From Sedimentisphaerales bacterium (GTDB taxonomy: Bacteria; Planctomycetota; Phycisphaerae; Sedimentisphaerales; SG8-4): 9,901 nt of DNA. Below, in pieces: positions 5,964-9,901 of the stretch (position 1 is the first letter of the stretch; every line of letters starts with the position of its first letter). The notes under the pieces were generated by a model. That model was not told where the DNA came from. It did not search any database and was given only the letters and a program-made list of their open reading frames with translations. The position numbers and the translations under genes were made by a program. The stretch is from contig JAFGCA010000802.1 of NCBI GenBank assembly GCA_016932895.1, positions 1 to 9,901 on the forward strand, read 5' to 3'.

Positions 5964-7072
5964 TATTCGCCTCCCCTCTCCAACTCGCTTCTGATCTTCG
6001 GGAATATCTCCAACATCTGGAGCGCATCGGCACCAAGTCTCTTCACTACGGACTGCATCTTCTTCGACTTCTTGTAGTGATGTACACGGGTCAGCGCTAA
6101 CTCGACATTATCAGATGCCTTCTCAATCAACTGGACGATTTCAGGCTCATCACCACCCGCCGTGCGTAGTGCGATTTCAAATCGTGGATCGTCGCTCTTC
6201 TCGAGATAAGCAACGGCTTTGGGGCTTTCTAGGATTCTCCCGAAATTATCCACTTGCCGAGAATCCGAAAAGAGAGGCAGCCTATCCTGATCTCCAAACA
6301 GCCACAGGGCGAAGTTCTTCAGTGGCTGCAGCCGGTCCTTTGGCACAGGCTTCTTGGCTGTCTGAGGATCAGCCTGAATGTCGATCTGAAGATACTTCCG
6401 CACTCCCTGGGTCCTCAGCGACAGATACATGACGCTGAAACGTTCTTCAAACTGCTCTTCCGGAATGGCTTCTAGATCTTCTATCTGCAATAGCAGCCTA
6501 TATGAGATGTAGTTCTGCCTGACCGTGTCCGTTCGGCTACCGATCTTTCGCATCACCTGCTGGTAGGTGAAACCTCGGCTATCCACCAACTTGGCAATGA
6601 ACTCCGCCTTTTCTGCTGGCTTCCACTCCTTGATGCCAGTCACATGGCGAAAACCAAGAAAAGCTTCCACGTCCTCCCGTGAGTCCACTTTTATGTAGGG
6701 TATGCTCTCAAAGAGAGACTTCTTCGGTTTGGCACCCTTCGCAATCTCCGCTATTCTTCGAGGCACCTTTTCTCCGTCCATTGCCATGCGGAGATACTTC
6801 AGAGCGCCGATTCTCCGATTGCCTTCAACGACAACCAATCCTTTGGCTCCATACAATTGCTCTTCAACGACCAGAACTGCCTCGTGGGTCCAGAACCCGC
6901 CGCTCTCCAGGAAGGACACGATAAGTTCATCAAGTGTCCAGTCTCTCATCAATTCAAGAACCGCATCTTGCGAAACCCTCGGTCCGGTGTTGTTGCGTCC
7001 CAAGCGGGGATTCAACGGATCCAGGAGGAGGTTATCAAGCTTCTCAAATTTGAGTTCTGTGCTAATCGCCAT
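5963..7072 (-). CDS. ParB/sulfiredoxin-fold protein with EGNRR box
   Basis: This 369-residue protein has a ParB-like N-terminal domain: 'LDNLLLDPLNPR' (12-23), then 'LVVVEGNRRIGALKYL' (79-94). The EGNRR stretch (83-87) corresponds to the GERR/GNRR nucleotide-binding box of ParB and related proteins. Residues about 142-196 ('RHVTGIKEWKPAEKAEFIAKL' through 'TYQQVMRKIGSRTDTVRQNY') look like the helical DNA-binding part of ParB. The C-terminal half is helical and unrecognised. The frame extends to 7135, but ATG at 7072 is preferred: it precedes the ParB-like homology closely, has GGGG 5 nt upstream, and lies after a plausible promoter. There is no ParA partner, so plasmid or chromosome partition is unlikely. 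First gene of the cassette and coupled to the nuclease candidate, it may be its DNA-loading, sensing or regulatory subunit. Confidence 0.75.
   Translation of the reverse strand: MAISTELKFEKLDNLLLDPLNPRLGRNNTGPRVSQDAVLELMRDWTLDELIVSFLESGGFWTHEAVLVVEEQLYGAKGLVVVEGNRRIGALKYLRMAMDGEKVPRRIAEIAKGAKPKKSLFESIPYIKVDSREDVEAFLGFRHVTGIKEWKPAEKAEFIAKLVDSRGFTYQQVMRKIGSRTDTVRQNYISYRLLLQIEDLEAIPEEQFEERFSVMYLSLRTQGVRKYLQIDIQADPQTAKKPVPKDRLQPLKNFALWLFGDQDRLPLFSDSRQVDNFGRILESPKAVAYLEKSDDPRFEIALRTAGGDEPEIVQLIEKASDNVELALTRVHHYKKSKKMQSVVKRLGADALQMLEIFPKIRSELERGGE
5970..5976 (-). promoter_or_regulatory. Strong Shine-Dalgarno and TAATG junction
   Basis: On the minus strand GGGGAGG is followed by a 6-nt spacer and ATG at 5963. 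The site lies inside the last codons of the ParB-like gene, whose TAA (5963-5965) shares one base with that ATG. Ribosomes finishing the first gene would restart on the second, suggesting the two proteins are made in fixed ratio. Confidence 0.75.
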
Positions 7073-7114
7073 TTTGTCCCCGCAACAATCAATTCGGTTT
7101 TGGAACAACGCTAA

Positions 7115-7143
7115 ACAGTACATATACCACCGCAAAGAGTCAA
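7115..7143 (-). promoter_or_regulatory. Probable promoter of the defence-like cassette
   Basis: On the minus strand TTGACT (7138-7143) is followed after 17 bp by TACTGT (7115-7120). The -35 is one base from consensus and the -10 is poor, with a TATATG just upstream as an alternative. Transcription would start near 7108, leaving about 36 nt before the ATG at 7072. No other promoter is obvious within the cassette, so all four genes may depend on this one. Confidence 0.4.
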
Positions 7144-7295
7144 CCCTGAGCCAAGAAAGAGAGGCGAATTGGCACGGCCTATCAGGGCGAATAACGCGTG
7201 CTTATTGGGGATTGGGGAATGATTGGGACACTCACACGTAAATGGGGGGGCCACTGCAATGTAACAGGCTGAGGGCACCCATTATCGGAACTCGC

Positions 7296-7324
7296 TTGAC
7301 AAGATTCCCGAGGTGCGCTACACT
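7296..7324 (+). promoter_or_regulatory. Strong sigma-70 promoter in the intergenic region
   Basis: TTGACA (7296-7301) is a perfect -35, followed by a 17-bp spacer and TACACT (7319-7324). It points away from the ParB-like cassette and has no ordinary protein gene behind it, only the short terminated segment at 7331-7393. Confidence 0.6.
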
Positions 7325-7330
7325 ACAGCC

Positions 7331-7393
7331 AATCCAGTCTTCTGGAGGTGGATGGCTATGTGCCATTGGGGCCCGAAAGGGCCCTTTCTTTCT
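7331..7393 (+). ncRNA. Candidate tiny terminated RNA or leader (about 60 nt)
   Basis: A transcript from the promoter at 7296-7324 would start near 7331 and reach a GGGCCC-GAAA-GGGCCC hairpin (7369-7384) followed by TTTCTTTCT, a typical intrinsic terminator with a GNRA tetraloop. Before the hairpin lies GGAGG (7344-7348) with ATG at 7352 and 7358. The ATG at 7358 opens a 40-codon frame ending at 7480 that begins MCHWGPKGPF and runs through the hairpin. It may therefore be a small regulatory RNA, or a leader peptide whose translation would open the terminator. The peptide has no family I know. The sequence supports the signals, not a function. Confidence 0.4.
7369..7393 (+). terminator. GGGCCC-GAAA-GGGCCC hairpin with T-rich tail
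   Basis: A perfect 6-bp GC stem with a GAAA tetraloop is followed by nine bases that are seven T and two C. It should stop transcription from the nearby promoter about 60 nt after the start. The stem overlaps the second to ninth codons of the short frame beginning at 7358, so translation and termination would compete. Confidence 0.6.
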
Positions 7394-7508
7394 GCCTCAC
7401 CTTCCCGGCCTGCCCTACCTTTTTATATACGGCCTGCTTCGCGCCCTTCGTGGTCCCTGCAATTGGTTAAGGATTATTGATCATTGACTGTTGATTTGCA
7501 CTGCCCTT

Positions 7509-7619
7509 ATCTGCGTTGATCTGCGGTTTCAAGTCTGTGCCTCGTGACCCGTGGCTCGTGAGATTGCCGCGTCGCTTCGCTCCTCGCAATGACAAGACCG
7601 AATCTGCGTCCATCTGCGG
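7509..7619. repeat. Degenerate intergenic repeats ATCTGCGTnnATCTGCGG
   Basis: Two 18-bp copies at 7509-7526 and 7602-7619 match at 16 positions, and each is itself two ATCTGCG units. Just downstream CTCATCTAC recurs at 7685-7693 and 7709-7717. The stretch 7541-7562 repeats CTCGTGA. Repeats of this sort are scattered through intergenic DNA of many environmental bacteria. They mark this as non-coding filler. Confidence 0.5.
7561..7594. repeat. REP-like palindromic element
   Basis: ATTGC at 7563-7567 and GCAAT at 7586-7590 bracket a GTCGCTTCGCTCCTC core. Read on the minus strand it gives GTCATTGCGAGG followed by AGCGAAGCGACGC. I recognise this as close to a dispersed palindromic repeat seen between genes in many unrelated bacteria. 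A search of the host genome would show its copy number. Confidence 0.55.
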
Positions 7620-7995
7620 ATCGATATCAGTGCGTTGTTGCTATAAGCATCTCTTATTGTTCGATCACTTGTCCTAATACTTTTCTCATCTACTCTTTTA
7701 CCGATCTACTCATCTACCAGCGCGCCCGCTGGCCGTAGCAACTTCCGTGCCAGAGTGGGAGGGGCTTTGGGGGTGGAAAGTTTGGTGGCGCTAACAATCG
7801 CCGAAGGTGCTCGGTTGGGGTTCGAAAAAGCACCGAAGCAGTTCAAAAGTGGCCCAAAAGGGGCGAAAGAGGCGCCCTTTCGGGATTCCGGCAAAATTGC
7901 GTTAACCCTTTTATCGGCAGGGACTTAAGGCGAAAATTGAGGGGTTTTTGAGTTTTTTTTAGTAGCGCGCGTTCATCTGGAATGGGCACTTTTTC

Positions 7996-8026
7996 GGGTC
8001 GATTTGGGCGGTCGGGGCGGTTTGGG
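7996..8026 (+). other. Potential G-quadruplex tract
   Basis: Four runs of three or more G (7996-7998, 8006-8008, 8014-8017, 8024-8026) are separated by loops of 7, 5 and 6 nt, meeting the usual G3+N1-7 rule on the plus strand. It lies about 225 bp before the kinase start, upstream of the putative sigma-54 site. Confidence 0.45.
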
Positions 8027-8061
8027 TCGTTGCGGCCGGAGGGTCCGAAATACGCGCGTCC

Positions 8062-8096
8062 GCCGCAGCGGCCAAAAACGACTCGCCCGCTGCGGC
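8062..8096. repeat. Perfect 10-bp inverted repeat
   Basis: GCCGCAGCGG (8062-8071) and CCGCTGCGGC (8087-8096) are exact reverse complements around a 15-nt centre. No T-run follows, so it is not an intrinsic terminator. It could be a regulator-binding site about 40 bp upstream of the putative sigma-54 promoter, or a structured element. Confidence 0.5.
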
Positions 8097-8137
8097 ACGG
8101 CCGGCGACGTCCGATTCGCCCTTGCGCAAGTCCATTA

Positions 8138-8153
8138 TGGGACTTGGCTTGCG
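8138..8153 (+). promoter_or_regulatory. Possible sigma-54 (-24/-12) promoter of the histidine kinase
   Basis: TGGGAC, a 5-nt spacer and TTGCG reproduce the TGGCAC-N5-TTGC pattern with one core mismatch and exactly 10 bp between the diagnostic GG (8139-8140) and GC (8151-8152). An inverted repeat CAAGTCC (8127-8133)/GGACTTG (8140-8146) overlaps it. Transcription would start near 8164, about 88 nt before the ATG. No sigma-70 alternative upstream of the kinase is convincing. Confidence 0.35.
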
Positions 8154-8251
8154 CCGGGGCCGGCGAACCGTCCGGGCGGCGAGAGAGCTTAATATCGCTG
8201 CGAAAATGACCGAAAGACAGAGCGTATAGGCTCATTCTATGAGGAGATACT

Positions 8252-9901
8252 ATGGGAACGGATAGGTCTGCGACCGGCCGGCTGTTTGCCGTGCGCGGCG
8301 ACCTGCTGCGCGGCGATTCGCTGTTTGCCGTGCTGATTTTCGCCGTGGTGGCGGTTTTCATGGTCAGCCTCGTCGCGTCGGTGTGGCGTAACCTTGTGTA
8401 TCGAAAGGACTTACAGGAGAAGGCGGGCGTACAGAAGGTGAAGGTCGTCGGGGACGTCATGGCGCGAACGGCCGAGGCGCTGATCGGCGCCGACGAGCTC
8501 TCGACCCTGCGCCGGGTGTTAGCCGAAGCGGGCCTCGAACACGATTTGAAGGCCTGCCGCATCGTTTTGCCCGACGGCGGCGTCATTGCCGACGCAAAAC
8601 CGGCCGAAATCACCGCCGTAGCGCTGCCGCCCTCCTGGCAAGGCGAAACGCCGCCGGCCAGCCATGAATTCAGCGGCAACGTCGCGAAGTTCATTTTCCC
8701 GCTGTCGGTGCCCAACCGCGGCGAGGCCACGCTGGAAATCGCGGCCGAAATCGACGACCGCCTCGAAGCCGGCCTGGCCCCCCAGACCGCCCAGATGGCC
8801 ATCGGATGCCTGGCGCTGGCGAGCATGCTGCTGGTGCATCGTCACGCGCGTTTTCGGCTCAAGGCCATCGGCGCGATCCAGGAGATCCTGCTGGCGGCCG
8901 GCGGCAAGGACGGGCACGCGGATCTCTCGATGCTGGAGCTGGACCCGAGTCTCGGTCGCGAAGCGGTGGCGTGGAACAAGCTGCTGGGCGAGCGTCAGAG
9001 CGCGCAGATTCGCTCGGCGATCAAGCAGGTCAAGAAGGCGTTGCACGAGCGCTCGGAGACGGCCGACGAGATGTCCGCCGCGTTCGACGTGGCGCCCTAC
9101 GGGCTCCTTCTGGTCGATGACCGGCTCCAGATATCGCGTGCCAACAGCGCCGCGGCGGTCCTGCTGCGGACCGAGCGCGAGCGTCTGGTCGGCAGCGACG
9201 TGGCGCAGGTGATCGATGATCCATGCGTGGTCGCCGACATCCGCGCCGCGACGCAAAACCTCGGAGCGAAGCGCGTGGCCATCGAGCTCGAGCCCAACGG
9301 CTCGGCCACGGCGGGCGTATTGCGTCTGACGCTTTGTCCCGTCGGTCACGACGATTCGCATTGCGCCCTGGTGGCCATCGAAGACGTCACGCAGCAGCGG
9401 GTCGCGCAAGCGGCGATGAACAGTTTCCTGGCCAAGGCGGCTCACGAGCTGCGGACGCCGCTGACCAACGTCCGCCTGTTCGTCGAGGACGCGCTGGAGC
9501 ATTGCGAGCGAGACCTGGCTTCCACGAGCAAATGCCTGAACGTGATCAACGAGGAGGCGCAGCGGCTCGAGCGCACCGTCTCCGAAATCCTGTCGGTCTC
9601 CGAGATCGAGGCGGGTTCCTTCGGGCTCAAGCGCGACGACGTCCACCTCGACACCATGCTGCAACAGCTCAAGACCGATCACGAGGCCCAGGCAAGGGAC
9701 AAGCAGGTCGCGCTCGACTTCGAGCTGCCTCCGAAGCTGCCCGTTCTGCAGGCGGATCGTGACAAGATCGCCCTGGTGCTGCACAACCTGGTTGGCAACG
9801 CCTTGAAGTATACGTTGGAGCACGGTCGCGTGACGGTGACGGCTGCGATCGAGAAGGGCCAGCTTAGCGTCGCCGTCAGCGATACCGGCATCGGCATCGA
9901 C
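8252..9901 (+). CDS. Membrane-bound PAS sensor histidine kinase (3' partial)
   Basis: The frame runs open for 550 codons to the window edge. ATG at 8252 has GAGGAG (8241-8246) 5 nt upstream. Transmembrane segments lie at about residues 24-45 and 181-196, enclosing a roughly 135-residue extracytoplasmic sensor. A HAMP-like linker is not obvious. A PAS-like domain spans about 273-385 ('FDVAPYGLLLVDDRLQISRANSAA' through 'VAIEDVTQQR'). The HisKA H-box 'FLAKAAHELRTPLTNVRLF' places the phosphoacceptor at His398. The ATPase domain shows the N-box 'HNLVGNALKYT' (511-521, Asn516) and G1 box DTGIG (544-548), then the window ends. It senses an unknown envelope signal and would phosphorylate a response regulator, probably encoded downstream. 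A long antisense frame across this gene is a shadow of its GC-rich codons. Confidence 0.93.
   Translation, partial: MGTDRSATGRLFAVRGDLLRGDSLFAVLIFAVVAVFMVSLVASVWRNLVYRKDLQEKAGVQKVKVVGDVMARTAEALIGADELSTLRRVLAEAGLEHDLKACRIVLPDGGVIADAKPAEITAVALPPSWQGETPPASHEFSGNVAKFIFPLSVPNRGEATLEIAAEIDDRLEAGLAPQTAQMAIGCLALASMLLVHRHARFRLKAIGAIQEILLAAGGKDGHADLSMLELDPSLGREAVAWNKLLGERQSAQIRSAIKQVKKALHERSETADEMSAAFDVAPYGLLLVDDRLQISRANSAAAVLLRTERERLVGSDVAQVIDDPCVVADIRAATQNLGAKRVAIELEPNGSATAGVLRLTLCPVGHDDSHCALVAIEDVTQQRVAQAAMNSFLAKAAHELRTPLTNVRLFVEDALEHCERDLASTSKCLNVINEEAQRLERTVSEILSVSEIEAGSFGLKRDDVHLDTMLQQLKTDHEAQARDKQVALDFELPPKLPVLQADRDKIALVLHNLVGNALKYTLEHGRVTVTAAIEKGQLSVAVSDTGIGID

Larger units (their letters stand above)
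7143..8251. other. Long intergenic region between the cassette and the histidine kinase
   Basis: No frame here has both a good start signal and plausible protein composition. Apart from the elements listed separately, it contains a small hairpin CCAGCG (7717-7722)/CGCTGG (7727-7732), a T-rich run near 7940-7960, and a 'GTTAACCCTTTTATCGGCAG' stretch (7902-7921) that looks like another dispersed intergenic motif. Frames open on either strand through 7840-8210 read as repetitive Arg/Pro/Gly strings and are judged non-coding. Confidence 0.6.

Noticed and set aside
7073..7135. 21-residue N-terminal extension of the ParB-like protein
   Set aside because: The extension overlaps the probable -10 element and has no homology; ATG 7072 precedes the conserved start of the domain.
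7202..7250. GATTGGGG-type G runs as a second quadruplex
   Set aside because: The last loop is about 16 nt, longer than the usual rule allows.
7242..7487. 81-codon plus-strand frame
   Set aside because: It begins before the promoter at 7296, has no SD, and runs through a terminator and repeat DNA.
7808..7840. TTCGA-containing stretch with GGTGCT/AGCACC arms resembling part of a tRNA
   Set aside because: No matching acceptor stem, anticodon arm or CCA end can be built around it.
7843..8826. 327-codon minus-strand frame
   Set aside because: It crosses the intergenic repeats, the G-rich tract and the start of the kinase; composition is repetitive Pro/Arg/Ser and there is no supported start.
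8519..9823. 434-codon open frame on the minus strand opposite the histidine kinase
   Set aside because: The plus-strand frame has unmistakable histidine kinase motifs; the antisense frame reads as Arg/Gln/Gly/Leu-rich sequence with no family resemblance and is a product of GC-rich codons.

Overview
The window looks like chromosomal DNA from a GC-rich Gram-negative bacterium, most likely a planctomycete of the Phycisphaerae/Sedimentisphaerales type. That placement is an inference. It rests on a PEP-CTERM-like sorting tail, GC-rich flanks, good Shine-Dalgarno (SD) sites, and a long intergenic stretch packed with degenerate repeats. No ribosomal or other marker gene is present to prove it.

Layout: (1) 1-357, + strand: proline-rich C-terminal end of a protein that begins outside the window. 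(2) 358-636: spacer with an ATGTC palindrome/iteron cluster and a near-consensus sigma-70 promoter. (3) 637-1329, + strand: exported PEP-CTERM protein with a DNRLRE/CBM96-like beta domain, followed by a strong terminator at 1355-1386. (4) 1446-3083, - strand: two-gene operon of a lone 2-oxoacid dehydrogenase E2 catalytic domain, then an exported alpha/beta-hydrolase esterase. (5) 3314-7072, - strand: four-gene cassette read in the order ParB-like NTPase-fold protein, PD-(D/E)XK-like nuclease candidate, C5-cytosine DNA methyltransferase, Vsr mismatch endonuclease. (6) 7073-8251: about 1.2 kb without a convincing protein gene. It carries the cassette promoter, an oppositely directed promoter feeding a tiny terminated transcript, scattered repeats, a G-quadruplex-like tract, inverted repeats and a possible sigma-54 promoter. 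(7) 8252-9901, + strand: membrane PAS histidine kinase, cut by the window end.

The most interesting region is the four-gene cassette. Methyltransferase plus Vsr is the classic modification-and-repair half of a type II restriction system: 5-methylcytosine made by the first gene deaminates to thymine, and Vsr nicks the resulting T:G mismatch. The two upstream genes are not a recognisable standard restriction enzyme. One has a ParB/sulfiredoxin-type EGNRR box and a DNA-binding-like middle; the other has an ELD...QCASG...K pattern suggestive of a restriction-endonuclease fold. They overlap as TAATG, so they are translationally coupled. The likely reading is a restriction-modification-like defence system in which a ParB-fold protein controls or partners the nuclease. 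The cassette is visibly less GC-rich than its flanks (29/60 at 4261-4320 against 38/60 at 9001-9060), which fits horizontal acquisition.
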